The position numbers and the translations under genes are program-made. From contig BQKZ01000082.1 of NCBI GenBank assembly GCA_036244855.1, positions 34,959 to 87,504 on the forward strand: a stretch of DNA of 52,546 nt, written 5' to 3'. A model generated the notes under the pieces. The model was not told the origin of the DNA. It was given only the letters and a program-made list of their open reading frames with translations, and searched no databases. Each line of letters opens with the position of its first letter. Within the stretch, counting starts at the first letter, position 1. Shown here one piece after another: positions 31,440 to 44,452 of the stretch. This stretch comes from Temnopleurus reevesii. Lineage: Eukaryota; Echinodermata; Echinoidea; Temnopleuroida; Temnopleuridae.

Positions 31440-32330
31440 GTGTTCTGCGATATTTTGGTTCACTTAATGGTGTGTTTAGACAAAGCAGTGTCGTAATAAC
31501 GTATGCAATCGTTTGATGCACTTCCACCATTAGTGAAGAATATTTACTGTGGTACTGTGGTGAGTATTTCAATGCACTGTCAATGTATAGAAAAGTATTC
31601 ACTGTGGCAGGTATTTTACAGCACTGTCCATCTAGATGACTTGCTGTGTGTACTTTCTGTGGTACTGTGGTAAGAATTGTCAACCTAGTGGAAATCCTTC
31701 ACTGTGGTACTGTGGTTAGTAACTCACATAATTGTCAATCTAGTGGATAGTATATGTTTTACAGCACTGTCCATCCAGTGGAGCGTACTCACCATGGTAC
31801 TTTGATAAGCTTTGTCAATCTAGTGGAATGATTCACTGTGGTACTGTGGTCAGTAACTCACATCACTGTCAATCTAGTGGAAAATATTCACTTTGGAAAG
31901 TGTTTTACTGTACTGTCCATCTAGTGGAGCATAGTCACTTTAGTACTGTGGTAAGCATTGTCAATCTGGTGGAAATCATTCACTGTGGTACTGTGGTACT
32001 GTCTCTAGTAACTCACACCACTGTCAATCTAGTGGAAAGTATTCACTGTGGTAGATGTTTTACAGCACTGCCAATCTAGTGTAGTTTACTCACTGTGGCA
32101 CTGTGGTAAGCATTGTCAATCCCGTGGAAATCATTCACTGTGGCACTGTGGCAAGTCTTTACAGCACTGTCAATCTAGTGGCAATTGTTCACTGTACTAG
32201 GTGTTTCCACAGCACTGTTTATCCAGTGTAAAAGCATTCACTGTGGTACTGTGGTCAGCACTGTCCATGTGGTAAATATATTTACTGTGGTAATAATCAA
32301 ACACACTGTGATCAATATTACCCTGCACAA
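31440..32330. repeat. Degenerate minisatellite with CACTGTGGTACTGTGGT core
   Basis: The core 'cactgtggtactgtggt' and the partner block 'cactgtcaatctagtgga' alternate more than ten times with variable spacing of ~45-100 bp, decaying toward 32330. The first units overlap the end of the MITE at 31258-31433. No coding function. Confidence 0.85.
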
Positions 32331-34136
32331 TCCATCTCGTAAAAATTGTTTTATCATGGTCATTTGTTTGTGATATTTTATCAGTATTCTGCTGCACCGT
32401 CCATCCTCTGTTATTCCATTTGTGATTAAGTTGTTGCACTGTTAAGGCACACAATTATTGTTTTATAATTCTCCAGCAGTTACCATAGCAACAGTGAGGG
32501 ATGATGCATTTCATTCAATTAAAATCCTGAGATAATTTAGTGCTAATTGATTTTTCGTGCAACCATTTTCAATAAATCCCAACCAGATCTTAGGTAGATA
32601 TGAACTCATTCATTGGGCATTTTTAATTTTCCTGACGCATCGCAAATTTATTCAGGATGATGTTTCACTAAATTATTCTTAAATGAAGAATAACTTAAAA
32701 GAATAAATGATGTTCAGTTAATTCTTATGCTAAACGTATAGGGAATCTGCTTATATTAATGCCGAAAAACATTTTCCAGATGTTTGCAAGGTCATTCTTC
32801 CCTTCAGAGAACAACTTTGTGAAACATATCATGGCAAGACCTTCAAAACCCATATGTAAAGAAAGATTTGGCTTTTCATAGCATAGGCCTTTTATACTGT
32901 GTGTTGAATACTGGAATTGGTATTGGGGGGAAGGGAGGATTTATACAAAAGTTGAAATTAGCAGACTACTTAAAAAAGCTTCAAATGTTCAACCCTTTGT
33001 CAAAAGAATTTACAAACTGTTTAATCCAGTGTTTTATACAGTTTGCATTTGTAAATTAATATTTATTCATTTTCAATTGGATCTCTTTCGAGTTTGAAAT
33101 GTTACATCAAATTGACACAATTAAATACTTTCCTGAATTTTCAAGATATGGTATGGACATCAATATTCTTTATATCAAAGTTAATTATATTTTGAAGCAA
33201 ATTCTTTATAAACCTCTTCATGGGAGTTGAAAATTATCAAAATATTTTAGTCTCAGATTTTCCTTTTAATGAACTTTTATTGATTTAGCACTCGAACATT
33301 TCTAATCAAAGATTATTTTACTGGAGAAAAAAACAACAACATTAAATTAAAATGTTTGTGTCACTTTATTCCCAGTATAAACTGGGATAGAGATATTGTG
33401 AGATGGGAAAGCCAGAGACATTTAGCTTCATGATATTAATATGGTGTTAGGCAGCATTTAAAGCTCTAAGGAAAAGTTTTCCCTTTCGTATATAATATTG
33501 GACACATATTTATTTGAAGAGGCTGTTGCATCATGTTCTTGTTTCTATCTTCATAACTCTATAACACGGAAATGCATCAATTGTATCCCATGTTGTTTGA
33601 CATAATATGAACAACGTGACTATATTTGAGTCAAAACCGAATTCATGTTTATTGATTTCATAGGGCCAATGACTGTATTGTATATGACAAAGAAAATGTT
33701 GAACTTTGATGTCAAGTACAACCAATGTAAAATTAATTTATAGCGAGAAGAATTTTAGCATATTTATTTGTTCTTGTATAATATTGTTAAATAGTAATTG
33801 AATGTCTAGTTAAATTGTATTTGTTATTTGTAAGAAATATGATGTTATGATAGCTTTGTACATTATACATATTATTTTGCAACCACTGTCTATTTTATGA
33901 TGTTTTAGCCGGTGGTAGGAGAGAGGGAAGTATTTATTTTATTTGCTACCATGTGACTTTGACAGAACCATTTTCAAGTGAAATAAGCAATTGACTAAGC
34001 TAAGGATGGGAATATTCGAGAGCTTAATTCTTAATTCAGCATTAATTTCCAACAGGTAGATATTTGTCAAATTATGTCTTTCCTTATCCCAATATTTGAG
34101 TCGTTCCATTACGATATGATAAGAGGGTACTTGTAA

Positions 34137-34325
34137 TTGGGCAATTCCACGAAATTGTAGTGTCAGTTATGCCCCAAAGAGTGAATCTCTTGGCAATTAT
34201 TAATTGAAATTCCTTGAAATTCAATTTGTAAGAACAGATAGTATCTTTCACACACATATTGAATTTCAAGACATGCACTTACTGTTTGTAACGGTCGGTC
34301 CTGACAAAGCCTTGGAATTGCCCAA
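34137..34325. mobile_element. Inverted-repeat element (TTGGGCAATTCCA ends)
   Basis: Left 'ttgggcaattccacgaa' and right 'cttggaattgcccaa', ~189 bp. No coding frame. I see only this copy in the window. Confidence 0.65.
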
Positions 34326-34456
34326 ATTCATACATGATCGCTGCAATTTGCACTTCGGTTAGTGGCAAGGGAAATAAGTGTCAATCAATTTAGATCTGCT
34401 CAAACAGCCAATGCGAGATATCGCTCAGCGCTGCAGATGACTGGTTTGAATTACAG

Positions 34457-34655
34457 AAATGCCAACCATTCTGGAATATTCATGATGATAGAAATAGGAA
34501 TGGAATCGCTAAACAGATGAATTAGGGTTTTTCCCATGAGAGAAAGTTGAGTGTAATAATAACTTTTTCTATCATTAGAAAATATTTGGTTTTTCTGTTT
34601 GATGATTCACATTATGATTTCTATTATCATGCATATTTTGGAAAATTTGCATTTC
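34457..34655. mobile_element. MITE family D, copy 3 (long arms)
   Basis: Arms of ~55 bp: 'aaatgccaaccattctgg' to 'aatcgctaaacag' against 'tgatgattcacatt' to 'gaaaatttgcattt'. The most extended version of the family here. Confidence 0.7.
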
Positions 34656-35299
34656 TGGGATTTTTGTTGTTAGGATGTTCATGCTTGCTTGCTGAGTATG
34701 GCATGATTAGCATTGTGTAAGTGCGTATTTTTTTATTGCGCCTTCTTACTTCTGCAAGTGCCACTTTAACAATTCTCCATTTCACGGTCAGCATCATTAT
34801 TGTTAAAAGTAAAACATTTTCACCTTTCTTATTTATGGTAAATAACTGATCAAATATCTAACATATATGTGTAAGTCATTATATATGATAATATCAACAT
34901 CTAAATTTTAAAAGACAAAGAGTTAGAATGATAATACTGCGAAAAGAAATTGTATATTATTGAATATTATCTATTTTTGATGTTACAAAAATGTTTATCA
35001 AACTTGTTATATTACGGATAACAGGATTCTTCCTGTCTGATTTTTAAAAACACTTGTGTATATGAAGAGTATTTTTATGAATATGAAAAAGCTTTCATGA
35101 CTATTCATGAAAGTTTTTTACATTTTGCTGTAGGGATTTACGACCTGGCATTAAATTATTATATACATGTATGTAGGATTAGGTATTTCTGACATGGTGT
35201 AGATTAAATCTAACATTTCTATTATTTTTTTTTAATTAAAAGAGACTTATCAGAAGAGAAGACCATTGGGTCCACAAAGAAATGTAAGATATTTTTTTA

Positions 35300-35395
35300 A
35301 TAATAATAATAATAATAATAGATGCAATGTACATGTATATAGCGCACATATCCACTCTGCTGAGTGCTCAAGGCGCTCTTATGGGTATCTGAGGT
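35300..35395 (-). mobile_element. SINE tail fragment
   Basis: (AAT)n then 'atgtatatagcgcacatatc' and 'ctcaaggcgctc', the reverse-oriented tail of the SINE type. Confidence 0.5.
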
Positions 35396-36287
35396 AAAAA
35401 GATATACATATATTGCGTAAGTGCAGAAAATTAATCCAAAATAACTTTATCCGACATTACATGAACTATTTAAAGAGTTAGAAGCAAATTAATGGCATGT
35501 TCACTGTCGACTTAGGTTCCGTATGTCTGACTTAAGAATGTGTGCACATTCTTTGTGTATCTGTCCCCTTGCATTACTGTGTGAACTAGTCTTCATGGAA
35601 GTAGCCATTTTATTCATTTTATTTTATTCAGTTTAAAAATTCTTTTTTCTTTTTTTTTTTTTAAATATTTTGAACTATACACACTTTTAATGTAATGTTT
35701 TAATGTGATTTTTGTGGGCATTGGTTTCACATATACTCCTAACTAGGAAATTACTTTGGGGGGTCTCAGTACCCTTTAAATGTAGCATAAACCAGACTGA
35801 TTATCTTGATACATACATACTTGCTTGTATCTCTCCATAAGAAATTTGAATTACAGAAACTGGGAAATAGACTTATATGTGCTATATATTTGGACACCAA
35901 TCTATGTCTCTTGAGGATTTTCCCTTTCTAACATAATTATTTTTGTATCACAAACTTTTTATATAATTATTCATGGGAGCTTTAAATTAGACAATGAACT
36001 TGTGTTATTATATTTAATTCTAAAGAGCAAAGCCCATTATTTTCCTACTTTGCAATCTATTGTATTCTTCATGACTGTATTTTGCTAAACTTATTTCTTT
36101 CTTGCCAAAGCATTTATAAGTAAATAACTATAGTCTTTGAATATTGTGAATAAACTGGAAATGTACTTGTTTTGTGAGGTATAAATAAATGGCTGTGCAA
36201 GAGACTATCTGGTGTGTCTTTAGTAATGTTTTCTGACGTGGAGTGAATGAAGAGAGCGAAATTGAGAGAAAGAGGCATTTGGGTTTG

Positions 36288-36477
36288 TACAGTGGAAACT
36301 TGGAATAAAGAGACCTAGCCGAGTACAATGGAATGTTTATCATGAAGAGGACTGCTATAGTAAACTCATTATACCACCTGAAATTTTCCTGGTCATCTCT
36401 TTGTATAATGGCACTGATATGACAGAGTTTAGATTTCTTTTGTTTCAAGGACTGTGTCATGGCCAGGTTCCACTGTA
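36288..36477. mobile_element. MITE family E, copy 2
   Basis: 'tacagtggaaacttggaata' and 'ggccaggttccactgta' are inverted. Confidence 0.7.
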
Positions 36478-36662
36478 CATGTACAACCATATTTATAAGG
36501 TACATGTAAATGATTTTACCAAATTCCCTGAATTTCAATTCTTTCCACACAAAAGGGAATAATTGTCACGCTTTACTAAGTACACAAGGCTAAGGACATT
36601 GTAACGAGTGAACATTTTAGCAAAATTCACAAAAATAAAACCTCAGCAAAACTTCCAGCTTA

Positions 36663-36847
36663 TACAGTCAAACCTCGTTATAAAGAGCACTGATATAACG
36701 AGCTCTCGTTATAACAAAGTAATTTTCCTGGTCCCATCTCTTTGTATTATATTGTATTTTGACCCTGATATAACAAGGTTTCAATACAAAGAGGTACATG
36801 TAATTCCTCTGGTCCCAACGACCTCGTTATAACGAGGTTAGACTGTA
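36663..36847. mobile_element. MITE family E, copy 3 (best kept)
   Basis: 'tacagtcaaacctcgttata' against 'ttataacgaggttagactgta' is an almost exact inverted pair. Inner 'gatataacgagctctcg' and 'gatataacaaggttt' are sub-repeats. Confidence 0.85.
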
Positions 36848-36888
36848 CATTAATGTGAACCAAGCTCCTCCTACTTAACAAAGTCTGC

Positions 36889-37485
36889 TTTAAAGGGGAA
36901 CCAACCCCTGGAATAGCCATGTTCTTATTGAATGAACAAAAATGCAACAAACAAACTGAAAATTTGAACGAAATCGGACAATCCCTTCAAAAGTTATGAA
37001 CTTTCAAATTCACAGACATTTGACGATCACTGCCGCTTATGGGGATCTGTGTGTTCGGCAACACAGATGGAATCCGTGACGTCATGTCGGACAACTTCTT
37101 ATTTACTTTCTACATAGAATTTTTAAAGAATGGATTAATGTGAAATTTAGATGAAGGTTGCAACATGATTCTTCTCAAAATACATGCAGAATCAATGAAG
37201 AACTGCTATACCCCGACTGAAATTTGCGTTTTTGTTTACTTTTCCAAAAAAAGGGAGAAAATGTGAAATTATGTATACAGAGTGAATGAGGAGTTGTCCA
37301 ACATGACGTCACGGATTCCGCCAATGTTGCAGATCGCGCTAATGCCTATCAGCGGTAGGGATCGTCATATCTCTTTGACTTTCGTAACTTTTGAACGGGT
37401 AGTCCAATTTTGCTCAAATTTTGTTCATCTGATTTTTCTTCATTCAATGAGAGCACAATAATTCCAGGGGTTGGCACCCCTTTAA
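36889..37485. mobile_element. ~600-bp palindromic foldback element
   Basis: Left 'ttaaaggggaaccaacccct' matches right 'aggggttggcacccctttaa' inverted. Internal 'gaatccgtgacgtcatgt' (about 37071) is inverted to 'acatgacgtcacggattc' (about 37301). Near-continuous inversion over ~250 bp per arm suggests a long-TIR element. Small frames within it are not genes. Confidence 0.85.
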
Positions 37486-37582
37486 TACTCCCAAGTATCT
37501 TAAGTCTCCACTGTGTTGCGAGATAATCGCTGCTGACCATTTTGTCACAAGTGTACACCCTTCATAATTAAAAAGGCCCATT

Positions 37583-37605
37583 TCAACTTTCTAGCAACAC
37601 CCCTT
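37583..37605. mobile_element. MITE family A right-end fragment
   Basis: 'caactttctagcaacacccc' alone, with no left partner found close by. Confidence 0.6.
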
Positions 37606-37606
37606 A

Positions 37607-38136
37607 AACGAACAGTCTACCCGAAAATAAAAATTTTTCGAACAGGTGCAGAAAAATTTGTTTAGCAGAGAAAAAAAAAGAAAATCAGACAAGTATTAAA
37701 AAAATTATGATTTTTTTGTGATTTGAAAAAAAGGACAAATCAGTGAAAATTATAAAACATGTTGCCAATATTATGACGTAATAGGTGCACTACTCACCAT
37801 TTCATTTATATTTATGGTACAAAATTCATCATTTCTACAGAAATATACAAAGTTTGTAATAATGTAAACATGTAAATAGGGGATCTACCTATCTGTCATG
37901 AAGATATAGTTAAAGTTTTGAAGAAGTCATATTTTGGAGGTAAATTTACATTTTAAAACATTGATATGAATATAATAAATGATTAATCTTGCACCTATGA
38001 TGTCATCAGTTGCCAATATATAAAAACTTTCATGTACGTTGTCCGATTTTCTCAAATTTTTATTGTTGTTGTTCTGTTCATCTGATTCTTCTGCTCAGGT
38101 TGAAAAAGTATTATTTTTGAATAGACTCTTCTTTTA
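37607..38136. mobile_element. Inverted-repeat element (AACAGTCTACCC side)
   Basis: 'aacagtctacccgaaaataa' near the left end pairs loosely with 'ttatttttgaatagactctt' at the right. 'aaaatcagacaagtatt' and 'tgtccgattttctc' also suggest inversion. Both ends are diverged, so boundaries are approximate. Confidence 0.55.
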
Positions 38137-39379
38137 AATCAAAATCATTTAGCAAAATAATTCTTCAATTAATATTTCTTAAGATATACAATTTCTTTGA
38201 AATGACTCATGTGACATTTACATTGAATGGCTGAAATGTACATGTATGTGTGCACAAATTAAGACAAATGAAACACAAAACAGAAATTCACACATCCAAT
38301 CATTCCATAGAAAAATAATTTAATTTGTAGCAAGGTGATTAGAATCAAATCGCTCATGGAAACAATCACCAAAAAATGATAAACACTGTTTTTTGTCTGA
38401 ACAACACATAACAATAACCGTTTCATAGGAATAGCATGGTGAATGATACACAATTAAAGGACTTGCGATGTCAGCAGATCATAGTTCAAGTAACCTTGTT
38501 GAAATTAATCATTGACTGGAACAATTTTTTTTAATCACATGTATGTACATGTATGCATATGTTATTGCACAGCTATAAATGTAGATACACAATGGGATGG
38601 TACATGCACAGAAATGTGTTCAATGATCAGTTTACAAATGTGCATGTTGCGGGTGTAATGGGATCTTTGGGTTATACGTTGCAAAGCTACCAACTTTACA
38701 TAAAACTCCCAATATAATTTGTTCCTTTCAATGCAAAAGCGCCTACTTGGCAGCTATGATATGGCCGGATAATAATATAATCTGTCTCGCACATCTGAAT
38801 AGGTGACTAGAGAGATGGCATGTTTAAATGCTATACATTATTATTATTCAATATATTGTGTATTCTTACCATAACACTCATACCGTTTTATAAAAGTCCT
38901 CTTATTCACCTTCAGTACTTGTTTTACATTGTTTCCCTAGGAATTAACGTCCTATTTTGTATTATCGTATTATCACCAAAACCTTCTGTTCTAAATTATA
39001 CTGTATGATGATAAAATCCTACCAGTTGGCTGCTCTTATACGCAGAAGACATCATATTCTTTTTTTCATCCATTCATATTGGGAGTTTGTTGCCACTGTC
39101 AATATACATGTACAGTGCTTGATCGCATAACAGAAACGAAGCAATCATTCAAAATAACCATGAATGGAAAGATTCACAGCTGTTCTTCTTTTATTTGATG
39201 CACATTTCAAAGTTCATAATTCATGCACAACCGAGCAAATTATGTGAAGGCAGCGTATCTTTAACTGACTCTGCATGGATTACAAAATGTTACGACGGGT
39301 ATTGAAATGAAAGCGAAAAAAATATGAATTTTCAATCACGTTAAATTCATAGAGCAAATTTATGATCACGATAGCAAAA

Positions 39380-39673
39380 TACAGTCAAACCACTTTATAA
39401 AGACGAACAATAGGACAAACTCTCATTATAAAAGGGTGATTTTCAAATACAGAAAAGATAAAGACAAAATATCTTACAATATAGCACAGTTCTCAAAACA
39501 ATGGGAACATCTGAAAATGTATAGTGTTATAGTGTAGCAGAAAATGTGCCGTACACTATAGTCCTTTCTTTTTGCATTCTATTGTATTCTGGGCCTGGCA
39601 TAGGAAAGGTTTTGATAAAAAGAGGTGATTTCTCTGAGACCAAGAACATTGTTTATAATGAGGTTCCACTGTA
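39380..39673. mobile_element. MITE family E, copy 4 (expanded)
   Basis: 'tacagtcaaaccactttata' and 'tataatgaggttccactgta' are inverted. It is longer (294 bp) than siblings because of inner insertions. Confidence 0.65.
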
Positions 39674-40344
39674 TTACTTTGAATTTTTAATTCACTTTTT
39701 TCTGGGATGCACTGCACAAGTATAAACCATCTGAGGTTCAAGCTGACATGGCAATAAATAATGAAAACAAAGTAACAAATGAATGGGCACATATAATTCA
39801 CAGGCAGGTAGTACAATATAGACTGCGGGTCCAGTGACACAAATACATTTACTCATTGACATGAGTGGTCCTTGGTCAAGATACGAGTGAAATAATGAAA
39901 ATGTAAGATTTTCCCTTAAAACATTTGGATCATGGTGGGCATTATATTACATTTTATGTATATTTGCTTTGAATAATTTACAATAATTACAGGAAAGTGA
40001 CCAAAATGACAAGGTCGCACCCCACCCCTTTCATACACCAAAACTGTATATACATGTATACAGACATGGTCCGTAATGTATTTTACAAAGAAGAAATAAT
40101 CTTGTTAATGATACTTGGTGGATATTTTGTTAGAGATCCCCTACCTCCACATAATCTAAAATACAAACAAGTAATATAAAACAAATTATAAATAATCAAT
40201 TTGCATTTTTAATTTAGCGTTAGCTCATTCCCACTGTATAAAATAAAATTTGAGCATATTGTAGTTACATAATTGAAACTTTGGCAATCCATAGAAATTT
40301 TTTTTTTTTTTAAATCCACCTTGAATGTACCCTATCAAAAATCA

Positions 40345-40545
40345 AATATTTGGTAATATGCATGAAGATAGGAATAATAATTTATATCAATTACCAAAAT
40401 GCTTTAACAAAAAGTTTTCTTCATGAGAGAACCAATAGGGTTATTACATGTATGATGCTTTCTCTCATGAAAAAAATATTTGGTTAGCTGAGTTAGGGAT
40501 TCAATTGAATTCAAACATTTTCATTTCTATCCCAACACAAATCCA
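40345..40545. mobile_element. MITE family D, copy 4
   Basis: 'catgaagataggaata...accaaaatgc' and 'tttggttagctg...cattttcatttctatc' are loosely inverted around 'cttcatgagagaacc'/'gctttctctcatga'. Confidence 0.55.
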
Positions 40546-42767
40546 AGAAGATTTATATCTCTGACATACAACACATGACCTATTATAGTCAAATATACTA
40601 ATCAACATAATGAAAAAGTATAAAATTATAAACCGGTGGTGAAAGTCACAAAAATCATTGCAAATGAATTACAAATGCTGGCAGCTATTCCTTCTAGAAA
40701 TATGAACCAAAGAGTTTGTTTGAATTTGTTAGAAAAAAATCTTGCTATGGAAAAGCTCAGCTTTCTATATCCTTACTTTAGGGAAAAATAATGTGTTGAT
40801 ATTCAATTATACTAATGAATAAAACTACACTGTACATGTATTGTACATATGCCTCTCTATGATATGATATGATATCATACATAAAGCACATTGAAGACTA
40901 TAAAGATTTTGACTTTTGCTCTCTGTTGTGCTCACGGCAGCTTTTAAAAAACAAACCTTTGCAGTCTATTTTGTTCTAAATTCTAAAAATATATAAATGG
41001 GAATAAATGATAGGTGCAAATGTAAGCAATCTGATCCTAACTTCTATTGTATATCTGGAAACATATCGTACTTAAAGGTATAGATTCGTAATGACCAGGA
41101 TGCAGAAAGTGATGTTAAACGAGCTGATGAATTCACAAGTTGCTTTAAAGGCCTAAATATATCTATGAAGGATATTAGGAGTTCATTTTTGCTCGTATTC
41201 TGTGTATTTTACGTCGAACAGGTCAATCCGCCATTGTTCCTACGGTGTGCTAAGTGCTTTAGAGTGGGGGAGCGTCGGCATGAAACGGGCGGTGCGGTCA
41301 GTGGTATTGTCTGCGGTATGTGAGTTCGCGTTCATTTTGTAAGTGAAGCATGTTCTGTGAGGAAGTACGACCGCAGCAGGTTGTTTTCTTTTGCGATAAT
41401 TAAGCCATTTCTAGGTCGATTTCATTCAAACAAACTATGAAAATGCTCTAATTTACTATTGAAAAACTGCATTATGGTAATAATTCTACTACAGCTCGCA
41501 AACTACATGTAGTTAAATATCTGAAGCGCCCTCCTCCCAAAACTGGTCTTTTGCTTTCAAATAATAAGCATGTTAAAATACAATACATGTCAAATTCTAA
41601 TTTTCAATCTTCATGTATGTAGGTTTATCTCAAACGCATAAGACTTTCTTCAACTATATATATACAAACATGTAAGCATTGAAGAATCATATTACATGTA
41701 CATGGACCGTTATAAGTAACAGTCACCTTGTATACTAGTTTTCTAACCTTAAAAAATATGCTCTAAATTTCTGAAGCCTTCACTGTTATTTACTATTGGT
41801 ATACAGTGACACTTTAAACATAACAGACAAGCATAGTGGACAAAATAAACAACTCTCATACAACCTTTTAATTCAGTGAATCTGACTAAAACTTCAAATC
41901 GGGTGAATATGCACTCAACAAACACTCTAAGTTGTTTTCAGGATAATGGTGCATTTTATCACTTCCAGCAAAGCCTCATACCAAGGCATTCATGCAGTAC
42001 CAACACGTAGGATGGATGTTATTCAGTCTATAAGTACAGAATATTGGCTTTGGTTTACCGCAATGTGCAAAGTGGATAATCAGGACTCTGCTTTTATTAT
42101 GGCGAAAGGAAGAAGCAATGCAGAAGCAAGGCAGTCTGTGATGTACAGTGCAGTCTACAATTGTAGAGTTGGTATCATGCTCTGCACATGCACATAATAA
42201 AAGCTAATGGTATGTTCCTGTAGACTATTTGTTATTTACATTATTCCTACAAGGGATGCTCAACAATTGGAACATACCCTGTATTGGGAAAATGGTGTGA
42301 TGTGATTCAGTACTGGATGCATTGCAAATGCGCATTAATGGGGTTAGAAGATTGTTTTTTTCCTGGACCTAATGGGTACAGAGAATGGCAAAAGAGAGTT
42401 GTATATTTTCCACTATTTTGAATTGATTCATTCAATTCAACAAATATTGATCTGGAAGTACAGTGCATAAATATCAGAACCTCGTCTCCACCTTACAAAT
42501 TCTAAATATCTCCCTCTTGGGAGGGCCAGGCATTGGTAAGGCACTTGATTCCATAATACTTTCTTGATGTACACAAATTAAAAGTCTTGTCCTAAATGCT
42601 GTTAACTCTGTGATGAAGACATGAATTGTTGATCTGATCAATGTATAATCGAACAGAAATGGAATGTAGAAAATACATTTGTAGCATAGACATTTAAAGT
42701 GTTAAGCCCAGAAGCTAAAAAAAGCTACCATTTTATACCTGTGTTTTTTTTTGTTTTTTTTTGGTAG

Positions 42768-42959
42768 TACAGTGGAACCTCGTTATAAAAAGGTCGGATA
42801 TAGCGAGATACTTGTTATAACAGGGTGATATTATTGATTATTATTGATCCCAGCTCTTTATAATTCTTTGTATTTTTACCCTGATACAGTGAGGAAACCT
42901 GATATAACAAGGTATTTTTCATGGTCCCAAGGACCTCGTTATAAAGAGGTTTCACTGTA
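42768..42959. mobile_element. MITE family E, copy 5
   Basis: 'tacagtggaacctcgttata' and 'ttataaagaggtttcactgta' are inverted. Confidence 0.8.
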
Positions 42960-43723
42960 TCGCTATGGAAAAACAGGTAAAGGGAATTTCTTCTGGGCTT
43001 AACTTTAGCCTACAATTCTGCAGATATTAAAAAGAAATAAACGTACAGTACAAAGAAGAGGCAGTACTAATAGATAGAATTTGATGTGATGACCCTCTTC
43101 ATGTATAAAACATTTGCAAACAGGCAACTGGTGCAAGTTAGTACCCTATGCTAAAAAATCATGCATTGCCCAGTAATTTGAATATGATCCTGTTTTCCTG
43201 CATTTTATAGTGATTATAAGTTTTGACAGGTAATTTACCAGTAAAGGCCAAAGACAAGATCTTGATTGCTATCAACTACATGTATAAATAAACCTCCTGA
43301 TGTGACTGGATAGTACAGTAGTTTTCTGCCTCATTTTATGCAATGTACGATTTACAATATGTGACACCTCTGATACGACACAAGAAATTTTCTATTTAAA
43401 ACAAGCAAAATGTTCCAAACAGACCTTTTTTTACATTACATCTAGCATTTATGAATCAAATCTGCCATAATATAACTAATTAATTTCCTGATCTCAGCTG
43501 TAAGACCTGCTAATAAGATTCCTTCTGTGATAACCATTTTCCCCAAAACTTTTCCCCAAAATTTATGCTACTTCTAAGTTTCAATCTGAAGGCTTTCCAG
43601 GTTAAATCATGTAAAATTCCATGGTATTGATACAGAAAGGCAGATATTAATCATGATGAAATCTGAGTTTCAAAATAAAAGCAAGAAATTGTTATACACA
43701 AAAAAATGTATTATATCATTTTG

Positions 43724-44236
43724 CTAGAGTGCTACATCCAGAACAAATTCCAAAATCTTGAGCAAAAACATCCATCCTGAATGTTCATCCTCTTCAGCTG
43801 AATCATAGCGATGCTGCTCAAGAGGTTCAAAATCATTGCCTGCCAAATCCCTCGTGTCCAAATATACAGAACATCTGAAAGTGGTCTCAAGGAATCTTGG
43901 ATGTCCGTAAATAGCTATGGCGGTGGGGCGCTTAAAATGTTCAGGGATATCCACGTAGTCTTCACCGCAAGTAACCGATTTCAAATCATAGTCTTCAAAG
44001 TGCGGCTTCGAGTTGGTCTCTGATACATAGATATCTGCATCTCCTACCAACGTTTCCACAAATATTCTAACATTTCCTTGCCTGGAGAGCTTGAAGTAAC
44101 TGTAATTTCCCGGACCGATGTCGTCGACGAAGGTCTGGAGAAGGTAGAAGTAACTTTCTATTTCCACCGAAAGGCAAGATAAGACATTCAGAGAAACAGC
44201 GTAGAGGAGCACAGACATGTACTTGGTGAACTTCAT
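43724..44236 (-). CDS. C6orf120: C6orf120-like (UPF0669) secreted protein
   Basis: 170 aa, intronless coding region on the minus strand, ATG at 44236-44234. Residues 1-23 form a signal peptide (MKFTKYMSVLLYAVSLNVLS then CLS). The core shows the family's recognisable stretches: GPGNYSYFKL, GDADIYVSE, DYDLKSVTCGEDYVDIPEHF and AIAIYGHPRFLETTF. The tail is acidic (DSAEEDE), then a hydrophobic C-terminus (WMFLLKILEFVLDVAL), as in the human C6orf120 protein. Molecular function is not established; the human protein has been described as a secreted glycoprotein linked to apoptosis of T cells. Length is close to that of the vertebrate family. An NYS sequon is present. Its 5' side faces the DMAC1-like gene head to head, ~1.8 kb apart. 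Confidence 0.9.
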   Translation of the reverse strand: MKFTKYMSVLLYAVSLNVLSCLSVEIESYFYLLQTFVDDIGPGNYSYFKLSRQGNVRIFVETLVGDADIYVSETNSKPHFEDYDLKSVTCGEDYVDIPEHFKRPTAIAIYGHPRFLETTFRCSVYLDTRDLAGNDFEPLEQHRYDSAEEDEHSGWMFLLKILEFVLDVAL

Positions 44237-44355
44237 TTTGCAAAAGACTGGACAGAGATTTGCATCTCCTTAGGCAATGGTATCAGGACATCAAACTCAC
44301 ACTGCATGATAAAAGAGAAAAATATTAAAGTTACTTTTTAGTTTAAAGCATCAAA

Positions 44356-44452
44356 TATCAGATTGTCAAACAACTACGTTTATGCTTCTGTCAGCTATCC
44401 ATGTCGAGAGACGAGAGGAAGATATAATCTCGCTTATTGAGGAAAGGTCAGA
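44356..44452. repeat. ~90-bp segment duplicated at 45826-45901
   Basis: Shares 'atatcag.ttgtcaaac.act' and 'cagctatccatgtcgagag' in the same order with 45826-45901 (roughly 85% by eye). It lies just upstream of the C6orf120-like start. Confidence 0.75.

Larger units (their letters stand above)
31052..32576 (+). other. Probable 3'UTR / flank; first AATAAA at 32571
   Basis: No open frame of interest. It contains a MITE (31258-31433) and a degenerate minisatellite (31440-32330). The first AATAAA after the stop that I can find is at 32571-32576. Whether transcripts reach that far is unknown. Confidence 0.35.
32577..36287. other. Intergenic, AT-rich, no gene seen
   Basis: Only repeats are recognised: inverted-repeat elements at 34137-34325 and 34457-34655, a small palindrome near 35086-35125 (aaagctttcatgac...) and a SINE-tail fragment near 35300-35395. 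Confidence 0.5.
38137..43723. other. Intergenic between fibrillin-like and C6orf120-like genes
   Basis: No convincing exon. MITE copies lie at 39380-39673, 40345-40545 and 42768-42959. A locally GC-richer patch (about 41210-41400) stands out from the AT-rich surroundings but shows no open frame I recognise. The lower part could be 3'UTR of the minus-strand gene at 43724. Confidence 0.5.

Noticed and set aside
31440..32330. Coding repeat protein in the 'cactgtggtactgtggt' region
   Set aside because: Open frames are short and broken; unit lengths are irregular and not multiples of three.
36128..36550. 140-codon minus-strand frame
   Set aside because: It overlaps MITE family E copy 2 and has no recognisable protein similarity.
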